Assembly (NCBI GenBank): GCA_027603065.1
Contig: JADGJP010000054.1
Location: 47,342 to 111,341 of the forward strand
Reading direction: 5' to 3'
DNA: 64,000 bases
From: Geranomyces variabilis
Taxonomy: Eukaryota; Chytridiomycota; Chytridiomycetes; Spizellomycetales; Powellomycetaceae
The position numbers and the translations under genes were made by a program. The stretch's first letter is position 1. Every line of letters starts with the position of its first letter. Shown here one piece after another: positions 11,403 to 23,051 of the stretch. The notes beneath the pieces are model-generated. The model saw nothing but the letters and a program-made list of their open reading frames with translations, searched no databases and was not told the DNA's origin.

Positions 11403-12470
11403 TCATCTTATGCGAACCCTGGCGTGGTCTGTCATACGCTCACATGTAAACATTTTAGTCCAGCTCGGGAGGCAAATAGCCAAATTTCCGACAGCGGCCG
11501 CCAGGCGGCAGCGTCCAGGCCTCGCACAATCTCCCCGAAGCGTGGGTATCCGCAAACAGAGAGCATAGGCGGGAGACAGGGGGACAAAGTGGTTCACAAA
11601 CACCGTAAATAGCGTGACTGAGCCGTTGGGAAATAAATCGCATGCCTCAACGTTACCGGTGCTCTGAAAACGATCAAAACTCTTTGCACCACTAGAAAAT
11701 GTATAGGGCTCCGCTGCGTATGGAGCGCCCGGAGGGTCTGCATTGACATACAACCAGTGGACAAAAGTCGGAGACCGACCCCTACTGTACGGTGTTAGAA
11801 CTAAAACCATTCAGCCGCTTCGATACGCGCCTCGCTTCCGACAAACAGCATCCTCCGGGATCCTGGGGCTCGGACCTTGTATTTGCTGGCAACAGAAAAT
11901 TCCAGCACGTCGCCGTCTTTGGTTACAAGCGTATCGAATTATCGCAAATTCCGATCGGACGTTACGGGAGTTTGAATTTTTACATGTCTTTTAACCTGTT
12001 TTTGACACTTTCTGACAGCCTATCAATTAGTGCCATATTAAATTCAGCAACGTAGCGAGGAGCAGAATGACAGCTCAGATACAAGACTGCTGGCACACCA
12101 CGGCTGTGGGCTACAGAAATTATTAACATATAATTGACCACTTCACTGAACGAATCCCCACCCGGATGAAAATGGCACAAGAGTGGCCAGAAGCGGGAGG
12201 GTCAGAAGCATTACCACCCCTTTTTCGTGAATTTATTTCGCTAAATTATCCACTAGGTCAAAGACTCTCCGGTGCATCCAGGTCCCAAATCCTGAGGGAA
12301 GATCGTATGGAGTGCCTCCTTTTTTTGTAGACTCGGCAGATGTATAGGAATCATCTGTTAACTCCTTGAGTACTACAAATAGGTCCCAGCCGAGATACTC
12401 AAAAAAACTCTCATCTTCTACCTTCTGAAAACGGCCCGCAGGATGACAAGTTTCTCTGAATGCGTCTCAA
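11403..12470 (-). pseudogene. Decayed gene of unknown family with MITE end
   Basis: Several minus-strand segments look coding but do not join into one frame. From 5' to 3': VEDESFFEYLGWDLFVVLKE to FDLVDNLAK with stop near 12247; GVPAVLYLSCHSAPRYVAEF (below 12180); VTKDGDVLEFSVASKYKVRA (about 11930-11850); and a segment below 11810. A mariner-type terminal repeat at 11751-11782 sits inside. Stops and frame changes between segments suggest decay, though introns could explain some. No function assigned. Confidence 0.35.
11751..11782 (+). mobile_element. Solo terminal repeat of mariner-type MITE
   Basis: After a TA at 11749-11750 the sequence caaccagtggacaaaagtcg and following gagacc match the terminal repeat of the MITEs at 22691 and 52795. 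No matching right end was found nearby, so it is a solo or truncated end. Confidence 0.6.
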
Positions 12471-12680
12471 AGTTGGTTCCGGTCGCGACCAAATGCCGGA
12501 GGCCCCCGGGCTTAAAAATACACTGTTTCAAGCGATTTTACAAAACAACTTGCAAAATTATTCTTTAGCTTTTTTTCAAAACAATTACTGAGGGGCGAAA
12601 AATGACCAGCATCTAAACACACGCGCGTTGTCCCTTGCAAGTCACTGTCGGTAGCACAATAGTCGGGCGTAGGAGATTGA

Positions 12681-12850
12681 CTTGAAGTGTTCATCGGTTC
12701 GCCCGCCAACTTATCATATACGTTACTGCATGTGTTCCTCGGTTCGCACGCTAACGAATCATACCTGGGTGACCCTGTTAAATTACTGCATGTGTTCATC
12801 GGTCCGGAAGCGAACGAATGGATACCTGGGTGACCCTCTTACATTACTGC
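12681..12850. repeat. Degenerate ~60-bp tandem repeat, three units
   Basis: Three related units share tgttcatcggttcg-like starts, atacctgggtgaccct cores and attactgca ends. The first unit is shorter. Confidence 0.75.
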
Positions 12851-13007
12851 ACCTATCTCTGGCAACTGGGCAAACCTGTGTGCCGAGAGGGCTGTAAGGG
12901 AAATCATGATTATAGAGACGCCGGTGCTTTTGCTGATATGAGGGGTGGTCAAAGATGCGCTCAAAGAACCATAGTATATGGACGAAATGCAAGTTTCAAG
13001 GTACTGC

Positions 13008-13095
13008 TGAGTGCTGCCGCTCGAAGCTTCGGCGAACCAACCCTAGAAGCGAGCTGGACTCACTCGCCGACGCCAAATCCGTGTTCTTTAGTGAC
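13008..13095 (+). repeat. Collapsed partial copy of histidine-kinase exon
   Basis: Three blocks occur in the same order as in the downstream kinase gene: gtgctgccgctcgaagcttc (14370), ccctagaagcgagctggact (14425) and gccaaatccgtgttctt (14557). Intervening kinase sequence is deleted. The copy lies about 370 bp upstream of the kinase start. Confidence 0.75.
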
Positions 13096-13287
13096 ATATG
13101 TACTGTACTGTATACTGTTACCTCGACGAGTCTAGTATTTTACTATTGTATCGCTGCGGCTCTCCCTTGTCGGCGGGCGTGATGACGCACACTCTTCCCA
13201 TTTACCTGCTCGCTGTCGGGCATTCAAATTCCGTCTCATAACTTGCTGATTCTTGTTTACTGCGTCCTGCTGCTTCACGTCTGCCTC

Positions 13288-13440
13288 TCTCTCCCGCTAC
13301 TGCCGGTTGTGTCGTCTCGCTCTCTGCCTTCGCTGCCACCTCTCCTGACGGACTCGACTCTCCTTCTCTCCCGCTACTGCCGGTTGTGTCGTCTCGCTCT
13401 TTGCCTTCGCTGCCACCTCTCCTCACGGATCCGACTCCCC
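13288..13440. repeat. 77-bp tandem duplication in kinase 5' region
   Basis: The phrase ctcccgctactgccggttgt recurs exactly 77 bp apart (13291 and 13368), with downstream tcgctgccacctctcct also repeated. The stretch is pyrimidine-rich and immediately precedes the histidine kinase start, so it probably lies in its 5' UTR. Confidence 0.85.
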
Positions 13441-13462
13441 TTCGCTCCGGTCCGCGCCACCA

Positions 13463-16400
13463 ATGCCCTTGTCTAACGCCCTCTCTGGCGGCGGCACCAT
13501 GGGCGAGCTCGTCAGGTCAAAGGATTGGAGCACGACAAAGCTCGGCCCTCCCGAAGACTGGGCTCAATCGCTGAAAACTTCAGTCTCATTCATCCTCAAC
13601 GCCGCGTTTCCCTTTATTCTTTTTTGGGGCGACCACCACTCCGTTATATATAATGACCAGTATATCCCGATCTTCGGTGGCAAGCACCCGCGTGTGCTCG
13701 GCCAGCCTGCGTACGAGGCCTGGGGAGAAGTCTACAATATAATCGGTCCCATGCTCGACGATGTCCGCCGCGGAAATGCAACATTCTCGGAAAACCAGCT
13801 TTTAGAGCTGACCCGCAACGGGTATTGCGAGGAATGCTATTTTACTTGGTCGTACTCGCCCGTCCGCATAGAGGATGGCACTGTTGGCGGCGTCATGACG
13901 CCAATAACGGAGACAACAAAGACCGTCTTGAGCGAGCGCCGGCTTAACTTGCTGCGAGAGCTAGCTGCAAACACTGCAAACACGCAGTCAGAGGAAGAAG
14001 CCTGCACACTGTCGGCCCAGATCTTTGAGCAGCACTGTGCGGACATTACGTTTGCTCTCATTTACATGCTCGATGGGAGCGGCAGGAAGGTACTGGGTGC
14101 AGAGAGTTTAGGAGGTGCGAAAGTTGCACTCTTTCTCACCTCCCTCCTTACCTCCAAATCAGCTGCTCTTAAAAGGCTTTTCAAACGTTGAATCTTCACA
14201 CTCGCTGTGCGTGAATTCGATTAATAGAGAAGAGCAAGGCTCGTGGCCAGTCGACCAAGTCTTCTCGCAAAGGTGCGGAGTCGAAGTCCATCGCCTGCAG
14301 GACAGGTTCGGACATATCACAGGCGGAATTTGCGATCACACACCCACATCCAGCGCCATCGTGCTGCCGCTCGAAGCTTCAACAAACCAAGAGCCCATCG
14401 GTCTGGTCGTTTTTGGCATCAACCCTAGACGCGAGCTGGACTCGGATTACAAGGACTTCTTAGAATTGGCCCGAACACAACTTGCCGCGTCTGTCTTGCG
14501 TGGCAGATCGCTGACGGAAAAGCAGCAGCGCCTGCAAGCACTCGCCGAAATCGATCGCGCCAAATCCGTGTTCTTTTCTAATATTTCGCACGAGTACCGT
14601 ACACCGCTATCGCTCATTTTGGGCCCCGTTGCGGACCTCTTGAGCGACTCCTCCCTATCTTCCTCACAGATGGACAAGATCCGTCTGGTAGAAAGAAACG
14701 CACAACGACTACACAAACTCGTTAACTCTGTTTTGGATTTTTCGCAATTGGAGGCTGGCCGAATGGAGGCGAATTTCCGCCTCACCGACATCAGCGTCGC
14801 AACTGCCAATGCCGCGTCAATGTTCAGATCCGCCATGGAAAAGGGAAAGATGAAATACGCCGTCGAAACGCCGCCGTTGGGCGAAATGGTCTACTTAGAC
14901 GTCGATATGTATGCCACAATTCATCCGCTTACCCTAAGATGGCTTCGCTAATATTTCATCTGTTAGGTGGGAGAAAATTGTCTTGAATCTTATCAGCAAC
15001 GCTTTCAAGTACACCATTAAAGGCGGCGTTAAAGTCCGCATTTACAAAGACGAGACCACTGCCGTGTTGGAGGTTGAAGACACCGGCTGCGGTGTTCCCG
15101 AGAACGAAATCGCGCGCCTATTTGAACGGTTCCACCGCTGCCAGGTTTCCAACGGCCGATCCGTCGAAGGCACCGGCATCGGACTTTCTCTTACCCAGGA
15201 ATTGGTCAAGCTCCACGGTGGTGCCATTTCAGCCACAAGCACCCTCGGTGTCGGGACCAAATTCACTGTTTCTATTCCGCTGGGCAAAGGCCATATTCCG
15301 TCCTCCCATGCTAGCGCACAAGATCAGCCGGACGCTACGACCCCATCCTCTGTGGGCCGGGCTTTCGTCCAAGAGAGCGCGCGTTGGATCACAGAAAGCT
15401 CGAGCTACGTAGGCTCCTCAAGCGACAACCCAGAATCAGCCTCGGTCGGAACGTCAGCAAACGAAGACACGCTTGCCACCGGGTCTTCTGATCCAGGCCC
15501 ATTCAACGATGGCCGTATGGCGCGCGTGGTTCTGGCCGACGACAATGCCGATATGCGCGAATATGTGGGGAGTTTGCTCGCCAAGTTTTGCGTTGTACAT
15601 GTCGCCAAGGATGGCAGGCACGCGTACGAATCCATTTTGCAAAATCCGCCGGACGTAATTGTGTCGGATGTTATGATGCCGTTTATGAGTAAGTTATGTT
15701 AGGGAGAGGCCCTGTCTATAATTGCCCACTCATCTGGAATTAATGGCGACTTTAGATGGTTTCGAATTACTCCAGAAGATCCGCGAACAGCCTCATTTGA
15801 AACACATTCCGTTCGTGCTGCTTAGTGCACATGCTGGCGAGGAAGCCAGAGTGGAAGGCCTGCAAGCTGGTGCGGATGACTATTTAGTGGGTTAACCGTG
15901 ATTTGCCATCTACCTCCCCAAGATTGTCTTTACTAACGCATCTGTTCCAGGTAAAACCGTTCTCAGGAAAGGAATTGCGCGCGCGCGTTAGGACGCAGAT
16001 CGCTCTGGGCAGGATGCGCAAGGAGTTGGACCGCCTGGTCAAAGCACGCACGGCTGAGCTGCAGGAATCTTCTCGTCAGTTCCAGCTGTTGTCAAATATC
16101 TCGCCAGTAGGCATCAGCCGTTTAAACATGAAGGGCGAGGTCGTTTTCGTCAACAAGGCGTGGTAAGCAAGTTATTGGGTGATGGAAAAGAAAAAAAAGG
16201 CCAGCCGCCAGTGATGCATTTTTTTAACGCTAGACGGCTGAGTTTAGGTGGAAAATCGTGGGCCGAGACCCCAGTACGCACGACCCAAATGATTGGCAGC
16301 AATGGGTCAAGCCAGAGACAATTGAGGATGTCCACTCCATGATGTCTGTCGGCAAAGCGGAAGTTGGGGCCGCTCCTCGTCGAGAGACCACACTCGTGCG

Positions 16401-18611
16401 TCCCGACGGCACAGAAGTCACGGTTATTGGCACTTGCATCTTTGACGACGGAAGTGGCGAGGACGGGCAGGTGCACGAGTACACAGGAGCGGCAACCGAT
16501 CTTGATCTTGAAAAATACAGCGACAACGCGGGCTTCTACTTTGCGAGCATGGATATCACTGAGGAGAAGAAACTTGAAGAACAGCGGATCAACGCCTTGC
16601 TGAAGCTGTCGGAGGAGCAGCGACGCCGCGCGGAGGACGCCGATGAAAACAGGAGACATCAAGAAGCCTTTGTCGACACGATTTGCCACGAGATCCGCAA
16701 TCCGCTTTCGGGCGTCCGGAACTGCGCGGACTTGTTGCAAGTAGGAGTCAAGCGGCTATGGTCTGTCACGCGGACCGTTCAGTCGGCCGTCAATGCTTGG
16801 AAGTCCATGAGCGGGACAGAGTTTGCCGGGTCCTCGCCCGACTTGAATGGAAAACGAAAATGGTCTGCACCGGTGGACATGAACGACTTTATGCGTTATC
16901 TGGACGAGTGTGTGATTCCCTCTTTTAAGAACCAACTGCTCGAAGACCACGAGACCATTGATGCAATCTCGATGTGCACAAACCACCAGGAGGTCATCAC
17001 GAATGATGTGTGAGTGCAACGCGTCTCAGCATGCACCAAAACTGCGTTTCCGTTATACTAACCGCTTTATGCGCACGCAGTTTGCAATTATCCAAGCTGA
17101 AGCACAATAAGTCGTACAGCCCAGTCATCTGCGCACCAGAGGTTGTCGTCTCGCGCGTGATGCAAATGTTCCGAACACTTCTGCGCAAGAAACGCATAAA
17201 TTTTGCTTGGAACCTGTCCGTCAAGACAGAAGGAGAGGCGGAAGCGAAGACGTATTCCAAGTTCAGAAACCTGGTGGATGCCGAACTTGTTTTCGCTGAA
17301 CCGGACCGTTTGGCGCAAATTATGTTCAATCTGGGTATTTTTCTAAAAGGAGCGGTATTTTCATCTGTGGCCTTGTAACTGACGTCAATTTTCTCTAAAA
17401 CAGTGACCAATGCTATCAAGTTCACGGAAAAATCCGCAAACGAGAAACTCATTACCATTGCGCTGGACGTTACATACTCGGTCATCGAGGAAGCAGACGC
17501 GGAAAACGGAGAGCCGCAAAAACAGCACAGTACTGACATCAAAGTCTCCGTAAAAGACACTGGGTACGTGCCAGTCGTCTTTTCCTGCTTTCCGAGTTTC
17601 ATGGCCTTCCATAACATTTTGTTGATTGACAGTATTGGAATGTCGGACGCGGAGCAGCAAAAGCTCTTCCAACGTTTTAGTCAAGCATCGGTCAAAACAT
17701 ACAGCACATACGGAGGCTCGGGACTCGGGCTCTCCATTTGTAGGCAACTCATCGATATGATGGGCGGCCAGATTGGTTTAACCAGCGCAGCAAACGCCGG
17801 CACCAATGTGTTCTTCCGCCTTCGCTGCAAGCGCCCAACGGAGCAAGAGATGCGCGAGTTCCGCAACAGCATAGCAGAGAGCGAAGCGACAGAGTCGCTT
17901 TCGGCATTCTCCTCATCCGCTGCAAGCTCGTCAAGCTGTTCCAGTTTGGACCAGGAAGGAGAATCATTCCGAGCAGAATCGTTTGCACATGCAACACCCT
18001 GTTCCAGTGTGGACCAGGAAGGAGAATCATTCCGAGCAGAATCGTTTGCACATGGAACACCAAGTGGAACCTGCTCACCTGGTTCGCGGCCACCACCAAC
18101 CGTTAACAGGCACGGCAACGACTCTCATTCAAATGGTGTTGAGAAGCTCACAAGGCGACCCTCATCTCTGCCGTGCGAGCAACCGGAACCGCCGCAACCT
18201 CGCAAAGAGCTGCGCTTGGAAGACCTCAAAGTTCTCATTGTGGAAGATAACATGATTAACCAAAAAGTCCTGCGGAAGCAGTTGGACAAGGAGGGCGCAA
18301 CTACCGAAGTCGCCAACAACGGTCTTGAGGCCGTCGAGCAATTTATGAAAAGCAAATTTGATGTCATTATCTGCGATGTCGAAATGCCCGTAATGAACGG
18401 ACTTGAAGCCACGCGCCAAATACGCGCGCTGGAAGAATCGAAAAGCACGAGTACGCCGATTATGGGACTATCAGGAAACGCCCGCGACATGTATAGGGAA
18501 AGCGCGATCGCGGCAGGCATGAACCGGTACCTGGTCAAGCCGTACTCAAAGCCGGTGCTGTTTGAAAACCTCGTCGAGTTGGCGAATCAGGCGCGGAGCT
18601 CGTCGTCGTAG
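13463..18611 (+). CDS. Dual hybrid histidine kinase (two HK-REC modules)
   Basis: A two-module phosphorelay sensor. Module 1: PAS-like input (GPPEDWAQSLKTSVSFIL), GAF-like segment, H-box FFSNISHEYRTPLSLIL, N-box NLISNAFKY, G-boxes EDTGCGVP and GTGIGLSL, and receiver RVVLADDNADMREY with phospho-acceptor VSDVMMPFM and lysine VKPFSG. Module 2: PAS (ISPVGISRLNMKGEVVFVNK), H-box FVDTICHEIRNPLSGV, N-box TNAIKFTEK, G-boxes VKDTG and GGSGLGLSI, and receiver VLIVEDNMINQKVL with ICDVEMPVMNG and LVKPYS. Introns fixed by frame: 14909-14966, 15689-15755, 15887-15950, 16163-16247, 17010-17080, 17335-17403 and 17564-17632; another lies near 14090-14157. All key residues are present in both modules. No transmembrane helix is seen, so it is probably cytosolic. 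ATG at 13463 or, in frame, 13499. Confidence 0.85.
17938..18063 (+). repeat. 63-bp in-frame duplication in kinase linker
   Basis: Two adjacent units encode DQEGESFRAESFAHATP and DQEGESFRAESFAHGTP, each preceded by CSS. They lie in the Ser-rich linker before the last receiver domain and differ at very few bases, so the duplication is recent. Confidence 0.95.
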
Positions 18612-18689
18612 AAAGTTTTGTACAGTTAGAGTTGCGGCGGGGGCCCTCCCTTACATTTTTGCATAGCATGTATTTATTTATTTGCATTA

Positions 18690-18815
18690 TTTTCAGAAAT
18701 CATAAGCGAAGTGAGCTGGCGCAAAGTAGTTTTTAAAGTTAGAAGTGAAGCGCGCTGTCCGCCAAGTAGTTTTCAGAATCAGAAGTGAAGTGCGTTGTCC
18801 GCAAAGTATTGAAAC
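18690..18815. repeat. Degenerate ~40-bp tandem repeat, three units
   Basis: Units share a gaagtgaag ... gctgtccgc(c)aaagtagttt pattern. They lie just downstream of the histidine kinase stop. The rest of 18612-19290 shows no gene. Confidence 0.7.
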
Positions 18816-19290
18816 GGTTGAAGTAGTTCCTCGCCGTCCCGGCGAAGAAGTCGCCTCGAAACGAAGACAGAAAATCGCATTTTTTTTGCCACATCGTCGG
18901 ACCGACACTGACTGTGACGGATGAGTTCGACGGGAATGCACGCAAACCACAAAGCATGGCACGAGTTCGTTAAAAGGCTGCTGCCTTTGGAAGTGCCCGC
19001 GAGGTGATAGTCGGGGTATCCAGCGAATGGGAAGCGCACAAATAAGGCATGGAGGTTACAGACTTGGCAGCCGCACACCGCGTCGAATCCATGAGGCAAA
19101 CGGATATGGGCTGCTGTCCTCGGGTTAAGGGCGAGGGCAGCGAAAGTGATTGCAACGCAATTTCAAGCTAGCAGAAAGTCGCGGGTGTTTGCGCGCGGTC
19201 CGCAAAAACGCTCATGATGCTCGCCCACCCTCTGTAACGGTACACGCAGCAGCCGCACATACGAGTTGCACGCTCTCTCGCCAGCCAGCC

Positions 19291-22200
19291 ATGGCCTTCC
19301 CGGGCGGCATCGGCGAGTACATGGCCGTCAAGCGCCAGAAGCTGTCCGACCAAGGCCACGCCTTTGCCGCCGCAGGGACGCAGTCGGCGGCCCTCGCGGG
19401 CATCAATCTGTACTTCAACGGATACACAGGCACAACTCTTAGCTACCTCGAATTCAAAGAGCTCGTCTTGGTGCATGGCGCACTCGTACGTGACAAGCTG
19501 GAGGGCGATGTCACGCATATCATTGCAACGCAAATGACTTCCAAAAAACAAAAGGAGATCCTTAAGCCCATCGTGAGGCCTGAATGGTTGACCGACAGCA
19601 TTGCGCAGGGAAAGCTGCTCCCATGGCGACAGTATCGCCTTTTCACGGACGTTGAGGCATCACAGAGGACCTTTGGTGCGTTCGCGGCGGCTAACGGTGC
19701 TACGTCCACCACTGGCAGTTCGTTATCATCCGCGAGGAAGCCGTTTGTCGAACCAGAGATCTCGCCTCCAAATCCGCCTCCCCCTCCTCCTCCTCCTCCT
19801 CCTCCTCCTCCTCCTCCTCCTCCTCCTCCTCCTCCTCCTTTACCTGTTGATGCAGAGCTGCCGGAAGCAGATGAGGGCGACGAGGCGGTCGATGTTCCAG
19901 ACGGAGCAGTCGTAAGAGATGACACGAGCCAGCCTCCGAGGCTCAACATGCAATCGGCTTGGGTCCGAGCAAATATATGCACCGCACCAAACTTCTTGCA
20001 ACGCTACTTTGCGTCTTCCCGGCTGCACCATCTCACGACGTGGAAGAACTCTCTGCGTGATTTTGTCGCGGTCGAAAGCGCTCGCCTTGGGAAGCGCAAG
20101 GCGCGTCCGCAGACAGGCAGGCGTACCATCATGCACGTGGACATGGATTGCTTTTTTGCCTCTGTCGCTGTTCGCGACCGGCCAGACTTGCGCGAGCACC
20201 CTGTGGCTGTTGCGCATTCGGCTGGCACGGCGGCGAACCGCTCGACTTCCGAGATTGCATCGTGCAACTATGCAGCGCGCAAGCACGGTGTCAAAAACGG
20301 AATGTCAATGGGCAAAGCTCGAGACCGGTGCAAAGATTTGCTGGTTATGCCGTATGAGTTTGAAAAGTATGACGAATGTTCGAAAGCTCTATACAAGATT
20401 CTTCTAAGCCATGCCGACGATGTTCAAGCCGTTAGCATTGACGAGGGTTACATTGACGTGAGCTCGTCCATCGCTGCCGCAGGCGCGGGACAGGAGCTCG
20501 ACCTTGCGCAAAAGATCAGGAAAGAAATCTTCGCCGCGACGGGATGTACAGCGAGGTTAGCAACCAAACGGCTATCCAGCGTTTGAGAGGCGCAGTAACA
20601 CTGATCAGGCATATTTCAGTATTGGCATGGGACCTAACATGCTTGTCGCCCGAATGGCTACAAATAAGGCAAAACCCGACGGTGCTCACCTTGTCCCTGC
20701 TGGCACAGAAGCAGAGTTCATGGCAGCGCAAAGCATCTCGGATCTTCCCGGCGTGGGATTTGTACTCACCGAGAAGCTTGAGCAAAAGCACATTAAAACA
20801 TGCGAGCAGCTCTCGGCGGTGTCATTGAGCGTACTCCAGAAAGATTACGGCGAGAAAACCGGGTCCATGCTTCACCGAGCGTGTCGCGGGATCGATACGC
20901 GCGAGCTTGAGAACAAGCCTCGACAGAGCGTTGGGGCGGAAATTAACTGGGGCGTCCGCTTTGAGACGCAGGAGCAGGTCGAAAAGTTTCTTTTCGACTT
21001 GACGGGTGAGGTGGTCAAGCGCATGAAAGGCATATCAGTCAAAGGCAGGCAGGTGACGGTCAAAGTCAAGCGGCGACGATATGAGGGCGAGCCTGCGAAG
21101 GTGCTTGGGTGCGGCGACTGTGGTATGTTGATTGTGTGCAATATTGCGAAGCGTCTATCTCCCAAGTGCGTATGACTTGAAACCAACCTCGCTAGACAAT
21201 CTTTCAAAATCGAGTGCGTTGAACGCCGCTTCAGACGCCGTTGATTTAATATTCCGCGAAGCATACAGAATGCTGCGGGAGCAGCGGGTGGAGCCCGACT
21301 ATATCCGCGGGATCGGCCTACATATCGGAAAGCTGGAGGGTGGACCTGTCGCGCAAGCTGCGATGGAGGCTGGGCAGAAAACTCTGAATTTCGGATCGGA
21401 GCGCGCCGCAGACCAGGTCGCCCAGGCAGCACGCGCACAGTCCGGTGCCGATGTGCTTGATCTTGCACAGCCGCCAGCTCCCAGACCCGTGGGGCCGCCA
21501 GCTGCCAGACCGGCGGGAGTGTCAAGCCTCTATGATCGGTACGGGATTCGCATCGAGGAAATCGATTGGGACGTGCTGGCTCAGCTTCCACCCGAAATGC
21601 AAGCTGAAATCCGCCCACATCTCGAAGCACGCGCGACGCAGATACAGCCTGCCGTCTCGCGAGTTGAAGAGCCACCACCGCGGCCACCGCCACCAGCGCA
21701 GGCACCAGCCGCACCTCCGCAAGGCAGTTGGTCGCCACGGCTGAAAGCGCCGCCTGTGCAGTTCAAACTCCCGACGGCGTCGCAAGTTGATCCAGAGGTT
21801 TTCAAAGCGCTTCCGCTTGAAATGCAGAAGGAAATTGAAGCTGCGTTGAAGCAAGCTACGCTCCCGCCGCCTGCCGCTCGCTTACCACTCAAGCGCCAGC
21901 GCATAGGAGGAGGAGCAGCAGGAGGCAAAACCAGCAAAGTATCACCGCGCGGCAAGAAGGCAAAGATAATATCGCCTTCTCGAGGCCAGCCGCGTCTGGA
22001 CCAGCTTGTGCCGGGGCCCAGCGCTGCAATCGATAAACTCGCGTCCCTCATCCCGACTGACGCCGCAGGTGCCGCGCGCGGTCCCGCGCGACGGCTTGAA
22101 ATGCCTGATCCCGTCGCCCGTCGTCCTGCGCTGGGTACGCTAACGGACGCGAGAGAAGTCAGGACCATGTTGAACGCTTGGATTGACGCACAAAACGAAC

Positions 22201-22490
22201 ATGGGCCTGAGCCGGGAGATGTGGAGGCCGTGAATGGGTATCTCGTTGCGCTGGTGGAGGAGATGGAGCTGGAGCAGGTTGACGTGCTTCTTCGGTGGTT
22301 CAAGGACCGGGTTGGCGTCGAGTCACACCATGGCAAGGGAAAAGGCCGTGGCGTGTGGGCAGACGTATATCATCGGTTGCTCGACACGGCGAATACGGCG
22401 GTCCAGAAGCGGCACGGCGCCCGCTTAAGATTTGATGCCGACAAAGTTGCCACTGATACAGCACAGACTAGACATGATCAAGAAGTGTAG
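19291..22490 (+). CDS. REV1: REV1 translesion DNA polymerase (deoxycytidyl transferase)
   Basis: Three exons (19291-20555, 20620-21122, 21196-22490) give 1020 residues. A BRCT domain lies at about residues 35-115 (LVRDKLEGDVTHIIAT ... PEWLTDSI). A run of over 20 prolines follows at about 161-183. The Y-family core starts near residue 279 with MHVDMDCFFASV, then VSIDEGYIDVS and ASIGMGPNMLVARMATNKAK, then helix-hairpin DLPGVGF and a little-finger domain ending at CDNLSKS. Two ubiquitin-binding motifs carry the LP signature (DVLAQLPPEMQAEI and EVFKALPLEMQKEIEAAL). The C-terminal helical domain ends at 22490. REV1 inserts dCMP opposite abasic sites and scaffolds other lesion polymerases in the nucleus. 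ATG at 19291 (ccagccatggcc) was preferred over in-frame 19150. Confidence 0.95.
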
Positions 22491-22690
22491 AAATCGCGGC
22501 GCATATGCACAAATCTTACGATGAAATTTCTACTTCCACCCCGCCTACTTTTCGTTCCCGTAGCTTTCCTTTCTCCCCTCTTTCGACCCCCACGTTCCCT
22601 GTCGTGTACTGAATAACCCTCCACCGAACTTAATATCATGGCGCCATACGCAGTAGTATCAGGTGACCTGCTTAATGCCATGGCACCATA
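22491..22690. other. Intergenic with short direct repeat
   Basis: No gene seen. A short phrase (atggcgccata / atggcaccata) occurs twice, at about 22638 and 22680, the second abutting the MITE target site. Confidence 0.4.
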
Positions 22691-22788
22691 CAGCCAAGGG
22701 ACAAAAGTCGGAAACCCCCTAACTTTTCACAGGAAGTGAGCGCTGCGAGGTGGCTGTGAGGGGGATCTCCGACTTTTGTCCCTTTCTG
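22691..22788. mobile_element. 98-bp mariner-type MITE
   Basis: Terminal inverted repeats of about 28 bp (cagccaagggacaaaagtcg on the left; its near complement ends in ctttctg on the right) are flanked by TA at 22689-22690 and 22789-22790. The interior shares ttcacaggaag and ggctgtga with the element at 52795. TA target duplication and the gacaaaagtcgga terminus are typical of Tc1/mariner elements. It is far too short to encode a transposase. Confidence 0.85.
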
Positions 22789-23051
22789 TATGCTTCTACA
22801 GACGGGCTCGTTCATTTTCTCCGTGCTACCTCATCCCCACGGGTTCTCTATCTTGCATCTGACTCTCTTTCCCTTCTTATCTGATGATTTCGAAAACGGG
22901 AATTTCACGTCGTCCGTTGCTTCGCCCAGACTAGCTCTGGCCTCTAGTCCAGATGTCTGTCAGGTGCTGAAAGAGATACAGGCACCGTGACAATTAATGT
23001 GCGGTCTCGAACGTTGACGCACGGTTTGCCGAGCACAGAGATAGAGAAATG

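Noticed and set aside
11751-12100. Search for the missing right end of a MITE
   Set aside because: No inverted partner of the terminal repeat was found downstream, so a full element was not called.
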